Part shown: positions 37,408 to 47,099 of the stretch, in pieces
Numbering within the stretch: the stretch's first letter is position 1
How the letters are laid out: every line of letters starts with the position of its first letter
NCBI RefSeq assembly: GCF_001279525.1
Contig: NZ_LGDY01000091.1
Span: 186,001 to 250,000, forward strand
DNA from: Nocardia sp. NRRL S-836
GTDB lineage: Bacteria; Actinomycetota; Actinomycetes; Mycobacteriales; Pseudonocardiaceae
Reading direction: 5' to 3'
Length of the DNA stretch: 64,000 nucleotides
Made by a program: the position numbers and the translations under genes
Notes under the pieces: generated by a model
What the model saw: only the letters and a program-made list of their open reading frames with translations
The model's database searches: none
Told to the model about the DNA's origin: nothing

Positions 37408-39990
37408 TCACACCGGGCTGAGGCCCAGCGACGCCGCGAGGGCGGTGGCCAGGTGCACGGGTGCGCGGTCGGTCGTGTGGCGGATCTGGGTGCGGCAGCT
37501 GAACCCGTCGGCGAGCACGAGCGCGGTCTCGTCGTCCCGCAGCGCCGGCAGCAGCTCCTGCTCGGCGCACGCGATCGACACGTCGTAATGGCCCTGTTCG
37601 AACCCGAAGTTGCCGGCCAGGCCGCAGCAGCCCTCGACGACCCTGGGCCGCAGCCCGGCCTTCGCCAGCGCGGCGCGGTCCGGTTCGAAGCCCAGCTCCG
37701 CGTACTGGTGGCAGTGGGTCTGCACGACGGCCGCGCGGTCGCCGGGCAGGTCCGGCAGCCGCGGTGCGACGTGCTCGGCGAACGTGCGCGTGGCGTCGGC
37801 GAGCGCGCGCACCTCCCTGGTGGTCGAGAGCTTGGGGGCTTCGGCCCTGAGGAACGCCGTGCAGCTCGGTTCCAGGCCGATCACCGGGACGCCCCGGCTC
37901 GTCCACGGGTACAGCGCGCGTGCGGTGCGTTCCACGACCCGGCGCGCCTTCGGCAGCTGGCCGGTCGAGTGCCACGTCAGTCCACAGCAGACGTTCGCGT
38001 TCGGCAGCTCGACCCGGTTTCCCAGGTGTGCCAGCACGTTCGCCGCGTCGATGCCGATGCCGGGCTCGAAGAAGTTCGTGAACGTGTCGGGGAACAGCAG
38101 CACCGGCTCGCCCTCGCCGAGCGGGCGCAGCCGACGGACCAGGGGAGTGGTGGGCGTGGGCAGCTCGCGTTCCGGGGTGAGACCCGCGAACCGGCCGAAC
38201 CGCGCGGTGAACCGGTTGACCAGGCCGAACCTCAGCCACGTCGGCAGCCAGCCCATGGCGTAGTGCGACCGCGGGCGGAGCCGGCCCCGGTAGTGCTCGT
38301 GCAGGAACTCGGCCTTGTAGCTCGCCATGTCGACGTCGACCGGGCAGTCGCGTTTGCAGCCCTTGCAGCCCAGGCAGAGGTCCAGCGCCTCGGCGACCTC
38401 GGGCGAGCGCCAGCCGCCCTTGACCACGTCACCGTTGAGCATCTCGAACAGCAGGTGCGCGCGGCCGCGGGTGGAGTGCTTCTCCTCCCTGGTGACGCGG
38501 TAGCTCGGGCACATCACGCCGCCCCTGGTGTTCAGGCACTTGCCGACACCGACACAGCGGCGGGTGTCGCTCGCGAACTCCGCGCGGGTGGGGATGCGCG
38601 GTGGTGCGACGAGGATCCTGAGGTCGTCGTCGAGCTTGCGCGGCTGCACGATCCGGCCGGGGTTGAGCAGGTTCGACGGGTCGAACGCGTGCTTGAACTC
38701 CTGGAACGCCCTGATCGCCGCCGGCGGGTACATGCGGCTGAGCAGCTCGGACCGCGCCTGGCCGTCGCCGTGCTCGCCGGACAGGCTGCCGCCGTGGCTG
38801 ACGACCAGGTCGGCGGCGTCCTCCAGGAACTCGCGGTAGCCGCGCGCGAGGTCGAAGTCGATGCGGACGTGCAGACAGCCCTCGCCGAAGTGGCCGTAGG
38901 TGATGCCACGACGGCCATGGCGAGCCAGCAGCCGGTCGAACTCGCGCAGGTAGGCGCCGAGCCGTTCGGGCGGCACGGCGGCGTCCTCCCAGCCCGACCA
39001 CGCCTCGCCGCCGTCGGGCATGCGGGTGGCGAGCCCGGCGCCGTCCTCGCGGATCCGCCACAGCGCCCGCTGCTGCGCCGGGTCGTGGACGATCATCGAG
39101 TTCTTGACGGTCCTTGCGACGCGTTCGGGGTGGTCCTCGACCTCGACGAACAGCCAGCTGCGGCCCTCCGGCAGGTCGGGACGGGTGCGGACGCTGCGCG
39201 CGAGCGCATCGTCGATGCCCTCGACGGCGAGCGCGCCCTCGATCTGGGTGACGTGGTCGGCGGCGGCGTAGGTGTCCGCGAACCCGAGCACGACGAGGAC
39301 ACGCCGTTCCGGGCGCCGGACCAGCTTCAGCTCCGCACCCAGCAGCACCACGCAGGTGCCCTCGGTGCCGACGAGCTGCTGGGTGAGCGTCGGGGCGTCC
39401 AGCGCGTAGCCGCTGACCCGGCGGCTGAGCGCCGGGAACCACGCCGGGTCGTGGGTGGGCAGCCGCAGCTCCGGCGGGCAGGTCGTGCCGAACCTGCGGC
39501 CGTCGACCGTGAGCACGTCGAGGTTCGTGACGTTCTCGCTGGTCTTGCCCCATTTCACCGAGTGCGCGCCGCACGCGTTGTTGCCGATCATCCCGCCGAT
39601 CGTGCAGCGCGAGTGCGTCGACGGGTCGGGGCCGAAGAGGTACGCGCCGGCCCGCGCGTTGACCTCGTCCAGCACGGCACCCGGCTGCACGAGCGCGCGG
39701 TCGCCGGAGACCTCGACGGCGGTCAGGTAGCGGCTGAAGTCGAGCACCAGGCCGGTGCCGCACGCGTTGCCCGCGACGGACGTTCCCGCGCCGCGGCTCG
39801 TGATCGGGACGCGGTGCTCCGCGGCCAGCCCGACGGCGGCGACGACGGCGTCCGTCGTGCGTGGACGGACGACCACCCGCGGCACGTGCCGGTAGTTCGA
39901 CGCGTCCGCCGAGTACAGGGCGCGGCTCGCGGGGTCGTCGAGCACGTCGCCGTCGACGTGGCGGCGGAGTTGATCGAGGAAGGCCCGCAT
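37408..39990 (-). CDS. FAD/Fe-S oxidoreductase of the D-lactate / D-2-hydroxyglutarate dehydrogenase (YdiJ-like) type
   Basis: An 860-residue fusion. Residues about 35-210 form the FAD-binding domain (SRGAGTSVAGNACGTGLVLDFSR, GPDPSTHSRCTIGGMIGNNACG, read in parts). Residues about 220-470 form the FAD-linked C-terminal domain ending at HGDGQ and FDPSNLLNPGRI. Then two ferredoxin-like clusters: CVGVGKCLN with MCPSY, and CLGCKGCKRDCP. The C-terminal part has CCG-type motifs (NVCCGLTWH, EGCCGLAGNFG) as in GlpC. Members oxidise D-2-hydroxy acids and pass electrons to the respiratory chain. The domain order matches YdiJ. It is divergent from fabG. Confidence 0.92.
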   Translation of the reverse strand: MRAFLDQLRRHVDGDVLDDPASRALYSADASNYRHVPRVVVRPRTTDAVVAAVGLAAEHRVPITSRGAGTSVAGNACGTGLVLDFSRYLTAVEVSGDRALVQPGAVLDEVNARAGAYLFGPDPSTHSRCTIGGMIGNNACGAHSVKWGKTSENVTNLDVLTVDGRRFGTTCPPELRLPTHDPAWFPALSRRVSGYALDAPTLTQQLVGTEGTCVVLLGAELKLVRRPERRVLVVLGFADTYAAADHVTQIEGALAVEGIDDALARSVRTRPDLPEGRSWLFVEVEDHPERVARTVKNSMIVHDPAQQRALWRIREDGAGLATRMPDGGEAWSGWEDAAVPPERLGAYLREFDRLLARHGRRGITYGHFGEGCLHVRIDFDLARGYREFLEDAADLVVSHGGSLSGEHGDGQARSELLSRMYPPAAIRAFQEFKHAFDPSNLLNPGRIVQPRKLDDDLRILVAPPRIPTRAEFASDTRRCVGVGKCLNTRGGVMCPSYRVTREEKHSTRGRAHLLFEMLNGDVVKGGWRSPEVAEALDLCLGCKGCKRDCPVDVDMASYKAEFLHEHYRGRLRPRSHYAMGWLPTWLRFGLVNRFTARFGRFAGLTPERELPTPTTPLVRRLRPLGEGEPVLLFPDTFTNFFEPGIGIDAANVLAHLGNRVELPNANVCCGLTWHSTGQLPKARRVVERTARALYPWTSRGVPVIGLEPSCTAFLRAEAPKLSTTREVRALADATRTFAEHVAPRLPDLPGDRAAVVQTHCHQYAELGFEPDRAALAKAGLRPRVVEGCCGLAGNFGFEQGHYDVSIACAEQELLPALRDDETALVLADGFSCRTQIRHTTDRAPVHLATALAASLGLSPV

Positions 39991-40047
39991 GACCCGATCA
40001 TGCCCCGATCTCGGCCGCCGGGGTGTGAGGTTGCCCCGCCGATGCCG

Positions 40048-40065
40048 GGCTACCTGTGGGTAGCC
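40048..40065. promoter_or_regulatory. Palindrome in the fabG-inhA promoter region
   Basis: GGCTACC (40048-40054) and GGTAGCC (40059-40065) are 7-bp arms with a TGTG spacer, directly followed by GATAGCCT, a possible -10. The site lies about 45 bases before the fabG GTG. It may bind a fatty-acid regulator; no protein can be named. Confidence 0.4.
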
Positions 40066-40070
40066 GATAG

Positions 40071-40814
<744 letters not shown>

Positions 40815-40854
40815 CGTTCTTCGTTCTCTTCTTTCTGCGAAAGGGTTGGATCAA

Positions 40855-41622
40855 GTGACCGGACTGCTCGAAGGCAAGCGGCTGCTGATCACCGGTGTGA
40901 TCACCGACGCGTCGATCGCCTTCCACGTCGCACGCGTCGCCCAGGAACAGGGCGCCGAGGTCGTGCTGACCGGGTTCGGCCGGATGAGCCTCGTGCAGCG
41001 CATCGCCCAGCGCCTGCCCAAGCCCGCGCCCGTGGTCGAGCTCGACGTGCAGAACCAGGAGCACCTCGACACGCTGGCCGACCGCGTGCGTGAGCACGTC
41101 GACGGCCTCGACGGCGTCGTGCACGCCATCGGCTTCGCCCCGCAGAGCTGCCTCGGCGCGCCGTTCATGGACGCGCCGTGGGAGGACGTCTCCGTCGCGA
41201 TGCACGTCTCGGCGTACTCGTACAAGGCGCTCGTGCAGGCCGTCCGCCCGATGCTGTCGCACGGCTCGTCGGTCGTCGGCCTCGACTTCGACGCCCGTCA
41301 GGCGTGGCCCGCCTACAACTGGATGGGTGCCGCGAAGGCGGCGTTCGAGTCGATCAACCGCTACATGGCGCGCGACCTCGGCCCGGACGGCATCCGCGTG
41401 AACCTGATCTCCGCGGGCCCGGTGCGCACCATGGCCGCGAAGTCCATCCCCGGCTTCTCCGAGCTCGAGAAGATGTGGGGCGAGAAGGCTCCGCTGTCGT
41501 GGGACGTGGACGACCCGACGCCGGTCGCGAAGTCCGTCTGCGGCCTGCTGTCGGACTGGTTCCCGGCCACCACGGGATCGATGGTGTTCGTCGACGGCGG
41601 CGTGCACTTCCTCGGTCTCTGA
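40855..41622 (+). CDS. inhA: Enoyl-ACP reductase (NADH), InhA-type
   Basis: A 255-residue FabI/InhA enzyme that performs the last reduction of FAS-II elongation. It starts LLEGKRLLITGVITDASIAFHVARVAQEQGA, here in pieces, with the family ITGVITD cofactor loop. The active-site pattern is AYNWMGAAKAA (Tyr and Lys seven apart), as in Mycobacterium InhA; VNLISAGPVRTMAAKSIPGF and VFVDGGVH follow. GTG 40855 begins 40 bases after fabG; a short GGG lies upstream. It would be expected to use NADH. Confidence 0.95.
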   Translation: MTGLLEGKRLLITGVITDASIAFHVARVAQEQGAEVVLTGFGRMSLVQRIAQRLPKPAPVVELDVQNQEHLDTLADRVREHVDGLDGVVHAIGFAPQSCLGAPFMDAPWEDVSVAMHVSAYSYKALVQAVRPMLSHGSSVVGLDFDARQAWPAYNWMGAAKAAFESINRYMARDLGPDGIRVNLISAGPVRTMAAKSIPGFSELEKMWGEKAPLSWDVDDPTPVAKSVCGLLSDWFPATTGSMVFVDGGVHFLGL

Positions 41623-41674
41623 CGTCACAGGTGTTCGTCATGTGAGGCGATCGGGCGTCTGATTGGATGGAGCG

Positions 41675-42700
41675 GTGAGTTTCGATGCGCTGCTCTGGCT
41701 GTCGTTCGGCGGCCCAGAAGGTCCACAGGACGTCCGTCCCTTCCTGGAGAACGTGGTGCGCGGACGTGGCGTGCCGCCGGAGCGGCTGGACGAGGTCGAG
41801 GCCCACTACCAGCACTTCGGCGGCGTGTCGCCGATCAACCGCCTGAACCTCGAAGCCATCGAGGCCGTGCGCGCCACGGGCTTCGAGCTGCCGATCTACT
41901 TCGGCAACCGCAACTGGCACCCGATGGTCGAGGACACCGTCGCGCAGATGAAGGCCGACGGCGTGCGCCGGGCGCTGGTGTTCCCGACGAGCGCCTACGG
42001 CGGCTACTCCGCCTGCCGTCAGTACGACGAGGACATCCTGCGCGCGCTGGCGGCCGTGCCGGACGGCCCCGAACTGGTGAAGCTGCGCCAGTTCTTCGAC
42101 CACCCGCTGTTCATCTCGGCGTTCGCCGACGGCGTTCGTGCCGCTGCCGCCTCCCTGACCGGTCCGCACCGGCTGGTGTTCACCGCGCACTCGGTGCCGG
42201 TGTCCGCCGACAAGGCCGCCGGACCGCCGTCCGAGGGCGGCCACCGGTACTCCCGCCAGGTCGTCGAGGCGTCCCGGCTGGTCGCCGCCGAGCTGGGCGT
42301 CACCGAGTACGACGTGGTGTGGCAGTCGCGGTCCGGCCCTCCGCAGATCCCGTGGCTGGAGCCGGACATCGTCGACCACGTCGACGCGCTGCACGCCAAG
42401 GGCGTGACCGGCGTGGTGGTGTGCCCGATCGGGTTCGTCTCCGACCACCTCGAGGTCGTGTGGGACCTCGACACCGAGGCCCGCGACCGCGCCACCGAGC
42501 TGGGCATGGAGTTCGCCCGCGCGGCCACCCCGAACGGCGACCCGCGCTTCGCCGAGCTCGTGGTGGAGCTGGTGGCCGAGCACACGTCCGGCGCACCGGC
42601 CCGCAAGCTGTCGTCCTTCACGGCAGCCGGCTGCACGGTGAACGGCGCCCCGTGCGCGCCGTTGTGCTGCGAACCGGCGAAGAGGCCGGCCAGGGCCTAG
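41675..42700 (+). CDS. hemH: Ferrochelatase (coproporphyrin ferrochelatase type)
   Basis: A 341-residue enzyme inserting iron into the porphyrin. In actinobacteria the substrate is coproporphyrin III. Motifs: [37 protein letters not shown], the catalytic-region VFTAHSVPV and the C-terminal acidic site [14 protein letters not shown]. The C terminus [16 protein letters not shown], together with the internal cysteine in YSACRQ, matches the [2Fe-2S] ligand set of actinobacterial ferrochelatases. GTG 41675 is preceded by GGAG; an out-of-frame ATG overlaps this site. Confidence 0.95.
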   Translation: MSFDALLWLSFGGPEGPQDVRPFLENVVRGRGVPPERLDEVEAHYQHFGGVSPINRLNLEAIEAVRATGFELPIYFGNRNWHPMVEDTVAQMKADGVRRALVFPTSAYGGYSACRQYDEDILRALAAVPDGPELVKLRQFFDHPLFISAFADGVRAAAASLTGPHRLVFTAHSVPVSADKAAGPPSEGGHRYSRQVVEASRLVAAELGVTEYDVVWQSRSGPPQIPWLEPDIVDHVDALHAKGVTGVVVCPIGFVSDHLEVVWDLDTEARDRATELGMEFARAATPNGDPRFAELVVELVAEHTSGAPARKLSSFTAAGCTVNGAPCAPLCCEPAKRPARA

Positions 42701-42712
42701 ACAGGGTTTTCG

Positions 42713-42740
42713 GCGGGCGCGAGACCAACCTCGCGCCCGC
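42713..42740. terminator. Bidirectional terminator hairpin
   Basis: GCGGGCGCGAG (42713-42723) pairs perfectly with CTCGCGCCCGC (42730-42740), an 11-bp stem with 6-base loop ACCAAC, between the convergent hemH and solute-binding protein genes. On the minus strand CGAAAACCC follows. Confidence 0.75.
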
Positions 42741-42744
42741 TCCC

Positions 42745-44067
42745 TCAGCGCCCTTGGAGTGCCGCCGTCAGCCGTTCCTCGGCGTCGGACGGCAGCGCGC
42801 CGTCGTGGTCGATGGCGTACTGGACCACGCCGCGGAACTCGTCGCTGAACCGCGAGTAGTACGGCGTGATCGGACGTAATCGCGCGTTCTCGATGGCTTT
42901 CAGCAACGTGCGCGCGTACGGGTGCTCGGTCGCGATGCGGCTGTCTTGGTAGACGATGCCTCTCGTGGCCGCCAGCCCGCCGCGCTCGAACAGCAGCTGC
43001 TGGCTGCGCGGCCCGGTCAGGAACTCGATCAACGCCTGCGCGGCCCGCGGCTTGCTGGACTTGCTGGAGATCGCGAGGTTCTGCCCGCCCAGCACACTCG
43101 GTCCCGGCAGCTGCGCCACCGTGAAGTCCAGCCGCGGCCGCCCCTCCGACTCCGCCTGGTTGCCCGTCAGCACCCGGTGCGCGAGCGGCCAGTTGCGCAT
43201 GAACACGACCTTCCCGTCCCGGAACGCCTGCGTGCTCAACGGCTCGTTCTCCACCCGCGCGTCCTGCAGCACGATCGGCTTGTCACCCTTGAGCCCGTCC
43301 GCGAGCCACCGGAGCGCACGCCGGGTGCGGTCGTTGTCGATGACGACCTTGCCGTTCTCGTCGACCACGTTGCCCTTCTCGGCCCAGATCAGCTCCAGCG
43401 CGTTGACCGTCATCCCCTCGTAGTCGGCGAACTGCCCCGTGTAGCCGGCCTGCAACCGCGCGTCCTGCGCCGCCCGCAACGTCCTGGTCGCCGTGGTCGT
43501 GATGTCCTCCAGCTCCAGCGGCGCCTCCTGGACGAGGTCCTTGCGGTAGAACAGCAACCCGGCGTCGGTGTTGAACGGCAACGCCCACAGCACGTTCTGG
43601 TACCGGCAGCTCTCCAGCGGCTGCTTCAGGAACCCGCTGGTGTCCACACCGGACAACGGCCGCAGATACCCCGACTGCGCGAACTCCGCCGTCCACATCA
43701 CGTCGAGGTTGTAAACGTCCGCGTTCTCACTCTTCTCCTTCGCCCGCGCCACCATCTCGCTGCGCTGCCCGTCGGCCTCCGTCGACAGCTCGACGATCTC
43801 CGCCGGGTGCTCGGGGTGCTCGGCGTTCCACTGGTTGATGAGCGCCCGCCGCTGCCCGTCGCTCTGGTCCCGGCCGGACAGCACGACCAGCTTGCCCTTC
43901 TCCCACGCCGTCGACTCGCGGAACAGGGGCTGCACGCCGTTGGTGAACAGGATGGTCAGCACGATGCCGACCGCCATGCCCATCGCGAGCCAGGAACGGT
44001 TCGCCCAGACCACACCGGGCGGACCCAGGCGGGGTAGTGCGGTCCAGACCCGTCTCGGCCAGTTCAC
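42745..44067 (-). CDS. Membrane-anchored extracellular solute-binding protein
   Basis: A 440-residue protein with one N-terminal membrane helix (about 24-44, LAMGMAVGIVLTILFTNG) and an external periplasmic-binding fold: KLVVLSGRDQSDGQRRALINQWN, ADVYNLDVMWTAEFAQSGYL, LPFNTDAGLLFYRKDLV and KVVFMRNWPLA, similar to sugar-binding SBP family 1. No ABC permease is near. GTG 44067 has AGGAGG 6 bases upstream, so the long upstream extension of this frame is not used. It is the downstream partner of a protein that also contains a binding-protein domain plus VWA; a regulatory or adhesive pair is possible. Confidence 0.85.
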   Translation of the reverse strand: MNWPRRVWTALPRLGPPGVVWANRSWLAMGMAVGIVLTILFTNGVQPLFRESTAWEKGKLVVLSGRDQSDGQRRALINQWNAEHPEHPAEIVELSTEADGQRSEMVARAKEKSENADVYNLDVMWTAEFAQSGYLRPLSGVDTSGFLKQPLESCRYQNVLWALPFNTDAGLLFYRKDLVQEAPLELEDITTTATRTLRAAQDARLQAGYTGQFADYEGMTVNALELIWAEKGNVVDENGKVVIDNDRTRRALRWLADGLKGDKPIVLQDARVENEPLSTQAFRDGKVVFMRNWPLAHRVLTGNQAESEGRPRLDFTVAQLPGPSVLGGQNLAISSKSSKPRAAQALIEFLTGPRSQQLLFERGGLAATRGIVYQDSRIATEHPYARTLLKAIENARLRPITPYYSRFSDEFRGVVQYAIDHDGALPSDAEERLTAALQGR

Positions 44068-45159
44068 CTGGGACCTCCTCGGTGGGTGGGGGACGGTGCG
44101 GTTCGGGTGCGGGACGACGCGCCTCGGGCGTGGCGGCCCAGGGTGGTCGGCGCGGTGGTGATGCGGGTGGGGCGGTGGCCGCTGGTGCCCGCCGACGTGC
44201 CGGTGCCCGCCGACGCGCCGGTGGTGGCGGCTGCGGTGGTGCGGTCGCCGAGTGTCGTGACCGCACTGGTGTGGTGCCAACAGCGTTGGCTGTGGCGGAG
44301 TGGTGGCCGAGGGCGTTCGCCGCGTCAGCGGACCGGCCGAGCGTCGTGACAGCGGTGGTGTGGCTGCCGCCGGCGGTGACCGCGGCGGTGTCGCTGCCGA
44401 GCGCCGTGACTGCGGCGGTGTAGGCCGTGGCCGCGTGGTGGGGGAGGGCGTTGACTGCGGCAGCAGGGCGAGCGAGCGCCGTGACCGCGCCAGCGGCGTG
44501 CCTGAGCGCTGTGACTGCGTCAGCGGGGTGCCTGTGGGCGCCGACTGCGTCAGCGGGGCGACCGAACGCCGTGAGCGCGTCAGCGGGATGGCCGAGGCCG
44601 GTGACTGCGTGGCGGCCAGGCGCCGTGACCGCGCCAGCAGGGCGGCCGAGGGCGCCGGGTCGGCCTGAAGCGGCCCCCACGTCGGTGCGGCGGCTGCCGG
44701 GGCGTGCACCCGCCGAGGTCCGGCAGGTGCCGCTGGCCGACAGGGATCCGGCCCGGTCGCCAGACAAGCGTGCCACCGGCACCGGTCCCAGCGTCCGGCC
44801 CCGAGCGGGCGTCGCGACCTCGCGCCCCGACCGCTGCCCCAGAGCATCCCCCGAGAAGGCGAAAACCCTTCGGCGACAACGTTTGCGGCCCTGCGTGAGC
44901 GTCCCTCGACAGCATCGTTCGGGAGCGCGGCCGAGTACTTTCGGGCGACAACGTTTGCGTGCCTGAGAAAACGTCCGACCGCAGCGCTGGCAGGCGCGGC
45001 CGAGCACTCCCTGGCGACAACGTTTGCGTGACTGGGCGAACCTCCGTTCGCAGGCGTGGGCGGGCGTCCCTGGCCCACAGCGTTCGCGGGCGGGCGGGGC
45101 GGCGGGCACCCGCCGCCGACAACGTTTGCGCGGCCGCGCGGGAGTGGAGCGCGTGGGTG
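44068..45159 (-). repeat. 1.1-kb intergenic tract of imperfect tandem repeats
   Basis: This gap between two minus-strand genes has no supported gene. From about 44340 to 44670 it holds imperfect 30-33 bp units like GTGACTGCGTCAGCGGGG with GTGCCTGAGCGCC. From about 44870 to 45130 it holds units with GGCGACAACGTTTGCG. On the minus strand a long open frame crosses it with an 11-residue period (close to ADAVTALGRPA), but the downstream gene has its own ribosome site, so this is probably not translated. Confidence 0.65.
44872..45130. repeat. Array of GGCGACAACGTTTGCG elements
   Basis: Exact copies are at 44872-44887, 44944-44959 and 45013-45028; a near-exact copy (GCCGACAACGTTTGCG) is at 45115-45130, and degenerate ones near 44906 and 45072. 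Spacing is near multiples of 35 bp over most of the array. The core CAACGTTTG is almost a palindrome, so it could be a protein-binding site. It lies downstream of the VWA gene and about 0.8 kb upstream of the binding-protein gene. Confidence 0.7.
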
Positions 45160-46962
45160 TCATGAGGTGTCGCCCCAGACCTTGCGGAAGAGGGCGGCCA
45201 GGTCGTCGCCGAGTGTGTCCATAGTGGAGTCGTGGCATTCGCCGCCGGATGCGTCGGTGATCGTGGTGAGGGCGTGGGCGGCGCAGCTGGCGTCGCCGAC
45301 CGCGACGATGAAGACGCGGACCGGGTGGTCGTGCAGGGCGGCGGCCACGTCGGCGCGGGTCTGGGGGCTGGTGGTGTCCTCGCCGTCGGTGAGGGCGATG
45401 ACCGCGCTGATGTGCTCGGCGTCGTCGGCGCCGATGCGGGTGGCGCTGTCGAGGATGGCCTGGTGCAGTGGGGTGCCGCCGTTCGGGGTGACGGTGCCCA
45501 GGGCGGTGGTGGCGGCGTCGCGGTCGCGGCGGCCCAGCGGGATCAGGGGGCGGACCTCGGTGCCGCTGAAGACGGAGAGGCCGTAGGTGTCGCGGGCGCC
45601 CATCTGGGTCAGGGCCTTGCGGACGCCGTCGACGGCCACGGTGAAGCGGGACTCGCCGGTCGCGGTCTGCTCGGTCATGGAGCCGGACGCGTCGAGGGTG
45701 AGCCAGATGCGACCGTCGCGTTTGGCCTGGTCGTACTTCCGCTCGAACGCCGACCACTCGGTGGCGGCGGGTGCGGCCTCCTCGTGGTCGAGGATGGCGG
45801 CGGCCTGAACGCCGTACTCCTCGCGGAACTCCGAGCCCGCCGTCTGTTTCGAGGGACGCAGGCCGGCCGCGTTGAGCGCGGTCATGCCCTCCTGCGTCGC
45901 GAGCCACGACTGGAACTCCCGCGCCGGTGCGCGCGCGGCGTGGTTGGACGCGTCCGGGGTGTCCCACTCGACCAGGTTCAGCGGGTAGTCGGCGCGGTAG
46001 GTGTCCGACGGGTACAGAGCGGTCAGGCACGGCTTTTGCGTGCACGCCGTCTTGTTGTACCGCAGCAGGACCTGCTCGGTCGTGATCAGCGCCGCGCCCG
46101 GCCGCAGCTGCGTGCTCTCCTCCAGCTGGCGTTCGACCACCGCCGGGGCCAGCGCCGAGTACAGCGCGTAGGTGGCGAGCCGGCCCTCCACCGCGGTCAG
46201 CGGGTTCGGGCGGCCGATCGCCACACCGGTGCCGTGCACCTTCACCAGCAGCTCGCCCCACGGCTCCGCCGAGCTCGACACGACGTCGCGGGCCGTGTCG
46301 ACCGGCACCGCCAGCACGACCGGCGACCACGCGACGGACTCGCCCTGCCGCACCCGCACCGCCGAGCCGATGCCGTCCGTGCGGCGCACCACCTCCTCGG
46401 TCTCGGTCGTGGAGTCGGGCAGCCACACGTCCGGGTGCGGGCCGACCTCCCGCAGGGCCTGCGACGACCACGACGAGCGCAACGCGATCGCACCCCTGTT
46501 GCCCGGCGCCGCGTACACGTACAGCCGCGCCGTGCGGCAGCCGTGGTGCGCACCGGCCGTGTGCTGCTCGAACCGCCGCGCCACGTCCTGGATCGCCGGC
46601 AGGGCGGCCTGCGAGGTGAGCACGCGCACCTCGGTCGGCTGGGGGCACCCGAGCAGCAGCACCCGGCCGTAGGCGACCACCGGCGGCGCGGCCAGCGCCA
46701 CCACCACACCGGCGACCGCCAGCACCGCGGTGAACACCACCCAGCGCAACCGGATCCGCTTGACCAGCGCGTACAGCCCGTCGATGGCGGTCGCGGACCC
46801 GACGAGCAGGCCGGTGCCGATGGCGTAGAGCACCCACGACTGCCAGGTCGCGAGCGATCCGGTCGCCGCCTCGGCCAGCAGGTGCCCGGCGACCGCCGCC
46901 AGCATGACCGCACCGGCGTACCTCGGTGCCGGGCTCGACCGTCGTTGGTCGACATCGTCCAT
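45160..46962 (-). CDS. Membrane protein with solute-binding-like domain and C-terminal VWA domain
   Basis: A 600-residue protein. Three membrane helices lie in the first 95 residues (around residues 15-35, 42-62, 74-95). Residues about 110-395 resemble a type-2 periplasmic-binding fold: TEVRVLTSQAALPAIQDVARRFEQ, PDVWLPDSTTETEEVV, and VAIGRPNPLTAVEGRLATYAL. Residues about 415-600 are a VWA domain with MIDAS LTLDASGSMTEQ, threonine in NGGTPLHQAI and ALTDGEDTT. Both extracellular domains should face outside. It is paired with the binding protein downstream. Similar substrate-binding plus VWA proteins occur in actinomycetes without known function. Confidence 0.85.
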   Translation of the reverse strand: MDDVDQRRSSPAPRYAGAVMLAAVAGHLLAEAATGSLATWQSWVLYAIGTGLLVGSATAIDGLYALVKRIRLRWVVFTAVLAVAGVVVALAAPPVVAYGRVLLLGCPQPTEVRVLTSQAALPAIQDVARRFEQHTAGAHHGCRTARLYVYAAPGNRGAIALRSSWSSQALREVGPHPDVWLPDSTTETEEVVRRTDGIGSAVRVRQGESVAWSPVVLAVPVDTARDVVSSSAEPWGELLVKVHGTGVAIGRPNPLTAVEGRLATYALYSALAPAVVERQLEESTQLRPGAALITTEQVLLRYNKTACTQKPCLTALYPSDTYRADYPLNLVEWDTPDASNHAARAPAREFQSWLATQEGMTALNAAGLRPSKQTAGSEFREEYGVQAAAILDHEEAAPAATEWSAFERKYDQAKRDGRIWLTLDASGSMTEQTATGESRFTVAVDGVRKALTQMGARDTYGLSVFSGTEVRPLIPLGRRDRDAATTALGTVTPNGGTPLHQAILDSATRIGADDAEHISAVIALTDGEDTTSPQTRADVAAALHDHPVRVFIVAVGDASCAAHALTTITDASGGECHDSTMDTLGDDLAALFRKVWGDTS

Positions 46963-47099
46963 GCGGTTTCCCTCCCCGTCCGAACTGTAGGAGGGGGTAC
47001 CGACAGTTCCGGGGGAGTTGCCGGTTCAGGCCGCGTTACCGGGCCAGAACCACTCGTTTGGGTCAGTGCACGCGGCAGAACCGCAGTTCACGACCGCTT

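Noticed and set aside
44068..45078. N-terminal extension of the solute-binding protein through the repeat tract
   Set aside because: A GTG at 44067 with AGGAGG 6 bases upstream gives a protein starting just before its membrane helix; the extension is low-complexity repeat.
44872..45130. CRISPR array with 16-bp repeats
   Set aside because: Repeat is too short, gaps between copies are themselves related sequence, and no cas genes are present.
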